Notes: generated from the sequence alone by a model not told the origin. Shown: positions 38,794 to 48,510, counted from the first letter of the stretch. The stretch: 64,000 bases of DNA from Saccharomycopsis phalli (GCA_020342235.1 CP073212.1:868001-932000), one strand, 5' to 3'. Made by a program: numbers and translations.

Positions 38794-38838
38794 TTTACAG
38801 ACTTGTGATATCTCACGCCCGCTAATTGGGCATTCCAT

Positions 38839-38860
38839 TTACCCGGCCGCAGCCGGGTAA
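38839..38860. promoter_or_regulatory. Inverted pair of Reb1-like sites
   Basis: TTACCCGG and CCGGGTAA face each other with a 6-bp spacer, forming a perfect 8-bp-arm inverted repeat in the 108-bp promoter between NDUFS5 and MSL5. Both halves match the Reb1 consensus TTACCCG. Confidence 0.6.
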
Positions 38861-38901
38861 CACACACTCAAAGGACGCGAGCACGGGCGTCAATTTTTAA
38901 C

Positions 38902-40224
38902 ATGTCCAAACGTCACATTGACCAAGATGGCGTGTCCATTTGGACGTCGGCGAGCGCAAAACTTGGCCAGAAGATCGGCATGGCGAGCGAAATTGCCGCA
39001 GTGACTGCTGAGCAGCTGGAGGCGTATCAGATTATATTCCGCATCCAGGAAATCACCGCCAAGCTTCTCCATCCCGAGTTGCTCCAGGTGCCACCGTCAA
39101 AAGAGCCTGAGGCAGCGCCACAGTACGACAGTTCAGGGAAGCGAGTCAACACCCGCGAAAGCATTTACAAGGAACAACTAGCCGAGGAGCGACACGTGCT
39201 TGTGGAGATTGCCAACCGCGCGATTCCCGGTTTTTGTCCGCCGCGCGACTACGTGAAGCCGAGCAAGTTGATGGAGCGCGTGTACATGCCTGTGGACGAG
39301 TACCCCGAGTTCAACTTCATGGGGTTGATTTTGGGCCCGCGGGGAAACAGCAGCGCCAGATTGAGCGAGCAGACCGGCGCCAAGATCCAGATGCGCGGGC
39401 GGGGCACAGTGAAGCAGGGCAAGAACCAGCATGTGAGTGAGCAGCAGAACGACTTGAACATGCCGATGCACTGTCTCATAACCGCCGACAACGAGGCGTC
39501 GGTGCAGAAGGCAGTACAAGCAATCAAGGATATCGTGGCCTCAATCATCGTGACTCCAGAGGGACAGAACGACCGGAAGCGGGAGCAGTTGCGCGAGCTT
39601 GCGGCTATCAACGGCACGTTGCGCGAGTATGAGGAGCGGCCGTGTCCGATTTGCGGGGAGATGGGCCACCGTCGCTATGCGTGTCCAAAGAAGCAGCAGT
39701 ACTTGAACACCATTGTGTGCAACCGTTGCGGGCTCCCGGGCCATTTTGCAAAGGACTGCACTTCCCAGGATCCGTCTCAGGGTATTAGTGTGGCTGACCA
39801 GGAGTATCAGCAGATGTTGGAGGATTTGAACGGCGAGCATGATAGTAAACGGCGTCGCGTGGTGCACGAGCTTCCTGCGCCTGAGTACCAAGGTTCTGAT
39901 CTGATGCAAATGGATGCTCTGGATTTTCCACCTCCACCGGACCTTCCACCTCCGCCTTCAGATTTTCCACCTCCGCCTTCAGATTTTCCACCTCCATCGG
40001 ACCTTTCTCCATCAGATCTTCCTCCTCCTTCTGAGCTCCCACCTCCTCCATCGGACCTTTCTCCATCAGATCTTCCTCCTCCTTCTGAGCTCCCACCTCC
40101 TCCATCAGATCTTCCTCCTCCTTCTGAGCTCCCACCTCCTCCATCAGATCTTCCTCCTCCTCCTTCTGACATTTCTCCCCCAGACATTCCTCCACCACCT
40201 CCTCAAGACCTGTATAATCACTGA
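38902..40224 (+). CDS. MSL5: Branchpoint-binding protein Msl5/BBP (SF1)
   Basis: 440 residues. It recognises the intron branchpoint in the commitment complex. A helix-hairpin region with SIWTSASAKLG, the SF1 opening, comes first (~10-60). A STAR-type KH domain follows at ~125-215 (YPEFNFMGLILGPRGNSSAR with the GPRG loop, then GAKIQMRGRGTVK). Two CCHC zinc knuckles come next, CPICGEMGHRRYAC and CNRCGLPGHFAKDC (~248-286). The C-terminus (~340-435) is a Pro-rich tandem repeat of PPPSDLPPPSEL units, a likely ligand for WW or EVH1-type partners. Its order and length match Saccharomyces Msl5. The repeats in the DNA at 39930-40200 look recently expanded. Confidence 0.95.
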   Translation: MSKRHIDQDGVSIWTSASAKLGQKIGMASEIAAVTAEQLEAYQIIFRIQEITAKLLHPELLQVPPSKEPEAAPQYDSSGKRVNTRESIYKEQLAEERHVLVEIANRAIPGFCPPRDYVKPSKLMERVYMPVDEYPEFNFMGLILGPRGNSSARLSEQTGAKIQMRGRGTVKQGKNQHVSEQQNDLNMPMHCLITADNEASVQKAVQAIKDIVASIIVTPEGQNDRKREQLRELAAINGTLREYEERPCPICGEMGHRRYACPKKQQYLNTIVCNRCGLPGHFAKDCTSQDPSQGISVADQEYQQMLEDLNGEHDSKRRRVVHELPAPEYQGSDLMQMDALDFPPPPDLPPPPSDFPPPPSDFPPPSDLSPSDLPPPSELPPPPSDLSPSDLPPPSELPPPPSDLPPPSELPPPPSDLPPPPSDISPPDIPPPPPQDLYNH

Positions 40225-41205
40225 TATGCTACGACTGACGACAAATACAAAGCTTTGACAATGTAGTATAATACTAATCAACATTTACATTTGTAGCAGG
40301 TATATTGCAACTCATGCCAAAGATTCCAATTCATACCTTGTGAAATCTGCTCCAATCATATACATCATCTTCAGAAATCCCAAGTCTGTCGAGTGTACAT
40401 CTATTTATTATAATATTTATTTTGTATTAGCAACACCCTGGGGCAGCTATTGAACAAACCTTTATCAATACTCTTATAATAGTCTCTGATTAAAATTTTA
40501 ATTTTCTCAGTTTTGTCAATTCATAGTATTTGTGGGTTTGTAATATCTAGTATCATGACTGTTGTAGCTTCTCTATGAAAGTGCCCTCTTGAGTCGGACC
40601 TAGCTATCCCTTTTGGCATATCCTAAATTGAAATTGATTCTGTCGATTTAAACTGTTTGAATAACTTAGTCTGGAACGGATCTTGGTTTGCTCACCCACT
40701 AGGAAGGATAATATTAAGTGTTAACGCCCAATAATCTTGACCATGCGTCTTGACTGTTTGAAACATACAACTTCCTCATCAAACTAGCATTTCCAAATAC
40801 ACAGAATATTAATTGAAAATCAAAATATTAATCAACTATACGAATTTGTCCAAAGACATGGAGATACCACGGATACTATGAAACATGGAGATACGGATAC
40901 TATGAGACATGTCCAAGTGGAAATCACTGGATAGCAACTGAGACATGCCTAATTTGTATACCTATTGACTTGGTAGCTCAACCTAAAACAAATGGACATG
41001 GAAATCAGTTGGAAATCAGCACCATACGTACTTTTATTACAAAAAATATTATGCAACCACGTTTGGAGTGAGCAGTTTTGGTTAATTACCACGAGGACGT
41101 ATCGTAAGCTGCTATCATGAACCACTGGGACCTTACTGCTAATATTATTTAATTTGTGGTATAAAAGCAATAGGATTTCCAGAAAATAGCATCAAATATT
41201 TACCA
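40225..41205. other. Intergenic with a LINE tail scrap
   Basis: ~40393-40455 holds a LINE-tail scrap (minus); ~41050-41205 is the duplicated promoter region shared with 30500-30642. The rest shows nothing recognisable. Confidence 0.5.
40393..40455 (-). mobile_element. LINE 3' tail scrap
   Basis: TATTATAATATTTATTTTGTATTAG followed by GGCAGCTATTGAAC recalls the LINE end in reverse complement, with an internal deletion. Confidence 0.45.
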
Positions 41206-41705
41206 GTGCAATTCCAAACTCTCTTTACTGTCGCTTCTATTGTTTTGACTGCTGTTGCTGCACCAGTTTACCAAGCTACTACTTCGACTACTTCACCAGA
41301 CTTTCATGATGTCAAAGGGGGTATCTTTAAACCTTTCCCGGTTAATTCTAATGCACCTCTGGTTAGCGGGTCCTCTCCAGATGATTGGTAGTTTTTGGCA
41401 ACAGTATCAGTGGGTAACCGTGCTGTATTGGATACAGTTTACTAGTTACAGCCGTGATATGTAAGTCATATTCTCATTTTAATTATAACTTAATGTTGCT
41501 GAACGGCATATATATACGAATAGATTATACGAATAGATTAATAATAGACATACAAGACTCGTGCACATGTAAGATGAACCGATGTAGCACAGACAATTGC
41601 AATGTGTTGGAATCATGTTCCACACGTCCTGGTAAAACTATACAAGTTTATGGAGGGGGATTGAGTCCCACATCTTTTGCACTTGGAGTCTTTATTGTCA
41701 AATAG
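41206..41705 (+). pseudogene. Small secreted protein, copy 2, decayed
   Basis: Collinear with 30643-30960: QFQTLFTVASIVLTAVAAP matches the signal peptide of copy 1, followed by Thr/Ser-rich sequence. Further on, GCTGAACGGCATATATATAC matches GCTGGATGGCATGGATATAC of copy 1. An in-frame downstream segment (~41560-41700) is Cys-rich (CTCKMNRCSTDNCNVLESC). It is more decayed than copy 1. The class is unknown, and I do not piece the parts together. Confidence 0.42.
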
Positions 41706-42739
41706 TTTGAGCAACGAGTCATTTGTGTGGCTTTTTTTCACTGAGTAGTAGTAATGTACATCCATTTACAACACGTATATAGTACTATATTAGAGTAGTT
41801 AGGATATAGTTGGTAATAGCTAAACTATCCGGTTGACTAAAGAAAAGTAGATTACATAAAAAGAAGATTCTTTATATGGGAATTTACCTGGAGTATTGCC
41901 TTGATGGTATAAAATTGACAAGTGTGTTGACAAGTGAATCTTTACAACTGCCAAGTGTACTACTGCTGATTTCACAACTGACAGGTGCTGATTGTAAATT
42001 TCATGATTGCAAATGCACAACTTTCCAATCATTCACTTTCATAATCATTCCAACTCTCTTGACGCATCACCTCACTTGGCATATCAACAAATACACGACC
42101 ATTTCACTCGCATCTTGACTACTATTACATCCCGTAAAGTCCTATATCCATTATAATACAAATGCTATACTTTTGATTGTCACCCTGCATCTCCAAGTGT
42201 ATTCCAAAGTACTCGTTCTCCACAAAGCACATTACCCTGTAGCATCAACATCTATACTCTTTAATTTTCAAGCAATATTTTGTTATTGTACCAGCTCACA
42301 TTGTAGTTATATTTCATGTGAATACCAAGTTGGCAATACTAGATTTCCACTTTGGCCAATTTCTTTTATAGGATATCTTTACCAAACTGCAGCCATTGTT
42401 GCATAATTGGCTGCATATAGTATAAATATGTTTATAACAATATAAATAGGTCGGTTATAACATCATAATAAACTGCTTAGAACATAAATGTGCCTAGAAC
42501 TCACAATAAACTGCTTAGAACATCATAAATAGGCTGGTTATAACATAATAACTTCTTGACATCACAATAAACTGCTAATACATCATCTCGTCAGCTTATC
42601 GTCAAAATTTCAACGCTTCATTATTGCAATATGCAACCTTTGGCCAATGTCAGTCAGTCTGAATAAGGTACGCCAATAATCACAATTCTTACAAGATAAA
42701 TGCCACAATGGCAAACTATCCATCTCACACCTCCCACAG
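41706..42739. other. Intergenic, family C copy and degenerate repeat
   Basis: ~41785-41840 is a family C copy (AGTAGTTAGGATATAGTTGG, TAATAGCTAAACTATCC). ~42420-42595 is a degenerate repeat of ATAAACTGCTTAGAACAT units. Nothing coding is recognised. Confidence 0.55.
41785..41840 (+). repeat. Dispersed repeat family C copy
   Basis: TTAGAGTAGTTAGGATATAG, then TTGGTAATAGCTAAACTATC and GGTTGACTA follow the family C core in order. Confidence 0.55.
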
Positions 42740-44713
42740 CTAATTTGAACTCTCCTGGCCTAACTTTGCCTGGCCCAACTTCCACTTGCGGGCATTTTCC
42801 AAAAAAGCCTGCATCGACTTAGTCGCGTCGTCTGGAAATTTGTACTCAACGTCATCACTTCCCTCCTTCTTGGTGATCGTAGGCAACCGCTTCTCCACTT
42901 TTTCCACGCTCTCTGAATCGCCATACACCTCCTCAAACTGCTTGTACGCCTCCAACAACAAGACTCGCTGCTCAGAATCGCCCTTTAATCGTTTGAGCCC
43001 AGCTTCAAACACTGCGCGTCCTCTACTTCGCGATTCGTCCGTCACTTCAATCTCAAGCTCGATCTCGTCGTCTGACTGGAGTGCCGCTTGAATGGATTTT
43101 TCTTGTTCACCAGAAGGAGCCTGGGCCTCAAATACTGCCCAATTGACCCACTGCTTTACTCCGCCGTCAATATCCACAAGCTGCTCATAAAGCCCGCGTG
43201 CCCGAGTGTACAAGTACAAGTCTTCCACAAGATACTTGATGTAGGCATACCACACCAGCAAATCGGCTCGGGCAACGTCAATGGCAATGTCAAACACTCC
43301 CAAACTGCGCGGCTCATCGCCTAGACTACCCTCGTACAACGCATATTCCACCAACACGTCGCCCAGAGGAAACTTTGCCAGATATGCCTCGTACAATTTG
43401 CGCACGCGGTCGACTTCTTTGAGCTTCTTTTCGAGGCCAATGTAGTAGCGGAAGGTCTTTTTCTTTGGGCACATGCCTATGCTCTTTCCTAGCAACTTTC
43501 TTGCGCTCGAAAGCCGATGCTGGCGGATTTCAAACTCGGCAAATGCAATCCACACTTTGGCAAAGGAAAACTTCTTGTGAGGGATCAACAAAATAAGCCG
43601 ATCAAACACTGCGCGAACCTCTTCGGTATCATCCAATTCCACCTCAAGAAAAGACGCTTGTCGAAGTACTAGTTGAACATAATGCTTCCAAGCCGCAGTC
43701 TTGTCCAGGTCGCGCGGCACGTGACCCGCAGCCTCGGCAAACCCTTGTTTGGCTGATTGTGTGTCTGTTTGAATGAGCAACGTGAGATACTGCCACCACG
43801 TGATGTAGTCGTGCGGGTTCTGTGCCACAGTCTGTTGGTAGTCGTGACGACGTTTCACCAAGAGAATCTCGTCCAGTGACCCATGCTTCTTTTCAAACCG
43901 CAAATACTCGTCTAAAACCCGTCCGTGCAGCGGCAACTTCTCCATGCCAAAACTAAACAACTGTCTACATCGCTGTAGTTCGTTTCTCGAGGCTTCGTAC
44001 TGGGTCCACCTCACAAGCACGTGCTCAAACGAGAGCCCCAATTTGCGCAACGTGTCAATGGCAGTTCCAAACACTTTGCGCACACTCTGCTCGGAGCCAA
44101 ACTTTATTTCATACTCGGCCCACTTGTTCCACGTCTCCTCCTCCGGATAAACCACCACATACTGCTCAAATACCCGGCGCACCCCCGCAATGTCGCCCGC
44201 ACGTGACTGCAACCCGAGGTACAGGTCATAGACCCGCGGGGCTGGCTCATAGATGATCCATCTGGCAAACACGGCTTTGGCGCCGTCAAAGTTGCCCAAT
44301 CCTTCTTCCAACAGGAGGTACTGGTACCAGAGCTTGTCCTCAAAGGGGAGAAGCAGGATCCCGCGTTCTAGGATGTTCCGCGCGTGATTGATGCTCCGGT
44401 TCTTGATCTCCACCCCAACGTACCGTGACCACACCTGGACGTTCTCCTTGTTGTATATCAACGCCCGTTCAAAGAGCGACCGTGCACGGGCCATATCGTG
44501 CTGCAGAACCTCGAAATTCGCATAGTTGAGCCAGGCTTTTACGCTCTTTAAGTTCTTGCGGAGCGCAGTCTCGTATTCCTGCCGTTTCCGGCCCCTGAAC
44601 TCCTCCGAGTCCTCCAAGTTGGAGATCTTCACCTCAAGGTCCTTGCGGATGTTCACTGTCGTCTCAAACGCATCCTGAACGATGGATTCCGCCGTGATTT
44701 GCAAATTGTCCAT
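42740..44713 (-). CDS. CLF1: Clf1/crooked-neck splicing factor
   Basis: 657 residues almost wholly made of HAT (half-a-TPR) repeats, seen as recurring W-x-x-Y/F-A and ARSLFERAL-type motifs: VKAWLNYANFEVLQHDMARA, ARSLFERALIYNKENVQVW, then ARNILERGILLLPFEDKLW. It is a scaffold of the Prp19/NineTeen complex in the activated spliceosome and is also connected to replication-origin function in yeast. The opening EEFRGRKRQEYETALRKN is the Crn/Clf1 signature. The length is close to Saccharomyces Clf1 (687). The start MDNLQITAES lies ~55 bp from a GTCACGTG site, and LINE debris begins ~95 bp upstream. Confidence 0.95.
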   Translation of the reverse strand: MDNLQITAESIVQDAFETTVNIRKDLEVKISNLEDSEEFRGRKRQEYETALRKNLKSVKAWLNYANFEVLQHDMARARSLFERALIYNKENVQVWSRYVGVEIKNRSINHARNILERGILLLPFEDKLWYQYLLLEEGLGNFDGAKAVFARWIIYEPAPRVYDLYLGLQSRAGDIAGVRRVFEQYVVVYPEEETWNKWAEYEIKFGSEQSVRKVFGTAIDTLRKLGLSFEHVLVRWTQYEASRNELQRCRQLFSFGMEKLPLHGRVLDEYLRFEKKHGSLDEILLVKRRHDYQQTVAQNPHDYITWWQYLTLLIQTDTQSAKQGFAEAAGHVPRDLDKTAAWKHYVQLVLRQASFLEVELDDTEEVRAVFDRLILLIPHKKFSFAKVWIAFAEFEIRQHRLSSARKLLGKSIGMCPKKKTFRYYIGLEKKLKEVDRVRKLYEAYLAKFPLGDVLVEYALYEGSLGDEPRSLGVFDIAIDVARADLLVWYAYIKYLVEDLYLYTRARGLYEQLVDIDGGVKQWVNWAVFEAQAPSGEQEKSIQAALQSDDEIELEIEVTDESRSRGRAVFEAGLKRLKGDSEQRVLLLEAYKQFEEVYGDSESVEKVEKRLPTITKKEGSDDVEYKFPDDATKSMQAFLENARKWKLGQAKLGQESSN

Positions 44714-44768
44714 GCTCCATCATGTCGAAATTTGTTCTTGATTGTTAGGTAGGGTAGGGAATGAGTGT

Positions 44769-44776
44769 GTCACGTG
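44769..44776. promoter_or_regulatory. Cbf1-like E-box before CLF1
   Basis: GTCACGTG, the strong Cbf1 consensus RTCACRTG, between the CLF1 start and the LINE fragment. Confidence 0.45.
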
Positions 44777-44806
44777 TGCACGATGTGATGTTGATAGTGC
44801 AACGTA

Positions 44807-45305
44807 TATAATAATAATAATATTTATTTTTGTATTTAGCTATATATTGTCTTTGGCATTACGGTTATTCGACGAATATATTTTCACTCAGGAACATCTA
44901 TTTTTGGTACTTAGTGATTGTAGTGATTGTGTTGGAGGAATCATATTCCAACACGTTCTGGTAGAACTCAATGTGTTTATGGACTGATTTTTGGTCCGCA
45001 AACACTTTTCAAAGCGTATCGCGTATGCAATGAGTGGAATCTACTATGTCATCAATGCGCGATAGAATTCGAGCTTCTAAGAGCTCTGGACATCGGAGGT
45101 ACGCCAAACATGACAGCCCTGTGCTGTTGAATATGTAGAGTAATGGGCATTGGAGAAGCATTACGCTTCCACCTAGACCAATGGTGATCTAAGCCATGTC
45201 CAGCCCAAAGCACTAGCACTGTGGCCTTTGCACCATGCTGTAGAGACAAAATTATATCAGTCCAGCATATATGAGTTATCTGATTTTGCCAAGTGCGTGT
45301 TTGGA
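44807..45305 (-). mobile_element. 5'-truncated LINE copy upstream of CLF1
   Basis: 44807-44900 is the reverse complement of the LINE 3' end. 44925-45105 matches the last ~180 bp of ORF2 (CTCGAATTCTATCGCGCATT, then CCGACCAAAAATCAGTCCAC) at ~90% by eye. 45125-45305 matches a stretch at 48650-48830 instead and probably belongs to the ORF2 end of a related subfamily (minus-strand reading HICWTDIILSLQHGAKATVL). The 3' untranslated part has an internal deletion. It is probably two pieces side by side or a recombinant copy. Confidence 0.82.
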
Positions 45306-45382
45306 CCAACTAGGGGAAACAGTAGCTGTTGTTTTTAGTAGTCACTTATACTGGAACAGGAGACAGATCTTGGAGTCAATGA

Positions 45383-45498
45383 CCTTGTCGTGGTTTATAT
45401 TTCTGTCGTGAGTAGACATAGTATTACGATGAACTATAAACTACTTAATTATTTGTTTTTATTCCTTTAGGATCTGGATAACCGGATTGAGCTCTGCT
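45383..45498 (-). repeat. Dispersed repeat family D, copy 2
   Basis: Reverse-complement match to 26274-26394: GTCGTGGTTTATA, GACATAGTATTACGATGAAC, AAACTACTTAATTATTTG and GGATAACCGGATTG. TTATTCCTTTAG in the middle looks like an intron acceptor. Confidence 0.78.
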
Positions 45499-46117
45499 GG
45501 GGATGGTTTACGGCGAGGTGCCGTTTATGTCATATCCCACGGCCTCAGACATCACGATACTCTCCAATGACATTTGAGAAATCACTCAGTCTAATTAATG
45601 CCGTAGGTCTATAATATTACACTGATATTGACATTGCCCAAGCAAACTGTTATGCAGTGGTTGTTTAACCACGACAAGAATTCTATCAAAAATAGATGAA
45701 ATACTAGTGAGTGTTTTTGCCAACCATAAACCAGTCATAGCAATCAATACAAGCGAACCCACCCAATTCCAAAGTAACATCTAAATATACATCCACCAAG
45801 TAAACATACATAAAGTAAATCATATCATTCATTCATTCTTCATAATAACATCTTATAGTCAACCTAAGTTCGCAATGCTGTTGCTACTTGCACTCTATAG
45901 TAGATCTATGTTGAGCCAGAGCAAGCCTAAATTTTGCGGCGAATATATTTCAGTCGTTCAGCCAAATCACGTTATAGTTATTATATTACAGATTGCTTTT
46001 TATCTTTTGATTGACGCTATATAATTGACAATTTTGAACTTTTCAGTTTACAGACTCCAGGCCTCTTCCAGAGAAAAGTATAATCTATCAATGTGATATT
46101 TCATCTCTTGCTCAGTT
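45499..46117. other. Intergenic, nothing firm recognised
   Basis: AT-rich. ~45945-45995 (CGTTCAGCCAAATCACG, then TTATAGTTATTATATTACAG) may be a family C remnant. Confidence 0.5.
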
Positions 46118-47311
46118 CTATTTTCCAGTACCAATAATCAATTTGCCATCTGGAATGACAATATTTGATGGCGTAGATCTTTCTGCTGAAACCGCCTTTG
46201 CTAATCCAATTTGTGGCGTTTGATTGTCATAATAGACATATGTATCCCTCATAAATGGGGTACCTAAGACTATCTTTGAAGACGGTAAAAAGAAAATGTT
46301 AAACGGACAGTAATACATAAGGGACTGTTGTTTGCCCATATTCAACAGATCAGGCAGAATCTTGAAAGAGTGCTCACCAAATGAAAATTCCAAGTTGCCA
46401 ATACCTCTCCCATTACAGGCACTAATAGTGATCCCGTTTACTATTCTCACATTAAAATACCTTTGATATTCCTCTGGTAGAACAATCGAAGAGCTCCCAC
46501 TATCAATAACAGCATTAATCGAAGGCTCAATCTTCACCCGCTTATTTCCAAGGATCATGGTACTAATTGGTAATTCCAAGAACCCTCTCTTGTTTTTGAA
46601 AGCAGGAAACATATGCAATGGCCCTTGGAATCGGTTTGTATCCACTCCTCCAAACACAATCTGCCCACTGTCTTTGCCGGTCCGCAGGTTCATGTGGATT
46701 CCGTAGGATTGCCGCTTTATATAAATTGATTGTTGAAGCACCTGGACTATTCCTGGTGGCTTACCAGAGATTTGTGTAGCTAAGCCAATAATACCATATG
46801 TACTGTCAGCCTTTAAGGCCGCGCCAAATTGAGTTTGTGGCAATACAGCCGACCCGAGAACTATATCATCAAGATAATAGTCTCCCGAGAAGACGGTGCC
46901 ATTGCCATATTTGTGATAAAACCCATTGCCAGGTACAAGTTCTGCAGTCTTGGACTTTTTTGGATCGTATACGTACGTCGTACCTAGATGGATCTTCTGA
47001 AAAAGACTGTCGATGAACCGTTTTATAGGTGACATACTGGTGTATTGTATGAGTCCTGGTTGGGGAAACCATGTTTCGACTGTTGAAGTATCGTATACTG
47101 CATTGATGATTTGGTTACCAATCTTAATCCGTGCTTCTGGCAAAAGACCCCTATTATCAAAAAAATCAATTACATAGCCGTCTTCTTCGCCAATTAATTG
47201 GCTTCCTTTGCTTTTGGTTCGTAGAGCTCGTTTTGCAAATAAACTATCTGGTGGACTCATTGATGCCGCGAAGACATGGCCAAGGGCAATGAAAAACAAT
47301 ACAAACTCCAT
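46118..47311 (-). CDS. Yapsin/candidapepsin-like secreted aspartic protease, altered site
   Basis: 397 residues. A signal peptide (MEFVLFFIALGHVFAAS) precedes a short propeptide ending in a Kex2-type KR (~28-29). The pepsin fold is clear: ARIKIGNQIINAVYDTST, flap-region YGNGTVFSGDYYLDDIVLG, YGIIGLA, the second catalytic motif AVIDSGSSSIVLP, and KIVLGTPFMRDTYVYYD near the end. The first catalytic motif reads DTST where DTGS/T is the rule; the Asp is kept but the Gly is Ser. No GPI-anchor tail is visible, so it is probably free in the wall or medium. The frame is uninterrupted, so it is likely expressed; activity is uncertain. TATTTATTA lies just before the start. Confidence 0.87.
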   Translation of the reverse strand: MEFVLFFIALGHVFAASMSPPDSLFAKRALRTKSKGSQLIGEEDGYVIDFFDNRGLLPEARIKIGNQIINAVYDTSTVETWFPQPGLIQYTSMSPIKRFIDSLFQKIHLGTTYVYDPKKSKTAELVPGNGFYHKYGNGTVFSGDYYLDDIVLGSAVLPQTQFGAALKADSTYGIIGLATQISGKPPGIVQVLQQSIYIKRQSYGIHMNLRTGKDSGQIVFGGVDTNRFQGPLHMFPAFKNKRGFLELPISTMILGNKRVKIEPSINAVIDSGSSSIVLPEEYQRYFNVRIVNGITISACNGRGIGNLEFSFGEHSFKILPDLLNMGKQQSLMYYCPFNIFFLPSSKIVLGTPFMRDTYVYYDNQTPQIGLAKAVSAERSTPSNIVIPDGKLIIGTGK

Positions 47312-47968
47312 AATTTATTAATAAAAAGTAGAAGCCTTTGCCTTATTTATCTAGTACCCCAAGAAGATTCCGAGATGCTTTCATGCCTTGTGCCCCTCGC
47401 AGTTGTGCCGTGAAATGCATACAGTTGCAAATTCCAAATACTAGTTGTGATTCCGTGTCATGCCTAATACGTTTTAATGATAATAAGATTTGCCGCAAAT
47501 CAAAGCCGCTTTGTTCGGTCGAAATGAAGAACATGACCTGGGTACAGCTTATGAAAATCGTCTAGTTCTTAGTATCGTATAGCTTCCAATATCTGATTTT
47601 TAGCATATTGAATATCACCGTATTGATAAAGTTTCTATTCTCCACATATTCCGCTTCTTATTATATCGTGGCTTTCTTTGTATTGAGGCTCTCTTTATCT
47701 TTTGTTTTTTATTATATTAGCATCATCATTAAGCAATATCAAGTTACATTCAATCATGCAATCGATCTTTGACGGGCTTTGTCAAAAGATGCCTTTTGAA
47801 AATCATTCTGACAAACAGAAGCCATGTCTTGAATTAAAGAGCGCCGTCTTATGTTCATTAAAACAAAACTTCCATCAGTGCCTTCCATTGATTCATTTTG
47901 ACTAGTTTCTATCAATCTTAAAATGGAAAATTTTGCAAACAGGAATCACACTTCTGAAAGCGAAGTAT

Positions 47969-47992
47969 CCGAGGGGGTCTTGGCCCCCTCGG
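47969..47992. other. GC-rich perfect hairpin
   Basis: CCGAGGGGG and CCCCCTCGG form a 9-bp perfect stem with the 6-base loop TCTTGG, in AT-rich DNA. No gene ends directly beside it. Confidence 0.7.
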
Positions 47993-48094
47993 TTCATTGA
48001 TCATCAGCAGATTTCCCAAGAGATCCACCTAGGATGATTGAAAATCGCTCAGGCTAGCCGCGGCAGCTGGCCGAAAGTTTTTTTTACCTCTGTT

Positions 48095-48250
48095 GCAGAG
48101 TTTTCTTTCGACGACTACATAGCAGCACCGTCCAAAGTCATGGAGGGCAAAGTATAAATCTCCTCTGGGAGTCTAGTATAGCTATAGCCTTAGATAAATA
48201 TTATTATTATAACAGTCAAACTTGGTTGCTAGTCTTGTAGTTTAAGATAA
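48095..48250 (-). repeat. Composite dispersed repeat, families B and C
   Basis: GCAGAGTTTTCTTTCGACGA, CTACATAGCAGCACCGTCC, AAAGTATAAATCTCCTCTGG and GAGTCTAGTATAGCTATAG match 5690-5780 closely. After a TATTATTATT run, CAGTCAAACTTGGTTG and CTAGTCTTGTAG may be a family C relic. Confidence 0.66.
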
Positions 48251-48510
48251 TATACAATTATCCATTCAAGTGATTTTTGATATTAGTTTTTTGGAGTCAT
48301 GTTGTAATGGCATCACTATATACTGCAGTGGGTTCGGGTATGGGGTACTTTTGATTTACATAGTTGCGTTTATGCAAAGCTTGATGATAGTATGTCAGAA
48401 TGGCATTTTTCGGATGTTGAGATTCATTTTCTTTTGCTCACTTTGTAGTGGAACTTCAAGTGACCTGTCAAACCTACACCCATTGAATATCAATAACCAT
48501 GATAATTTTC

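Noticed and set aside
39785-40198. Glu- or Gly-rich antisense frames opposite the MSL5 tail
   Set aside because: The complement of the Pro/Ser repeat; no independent support.
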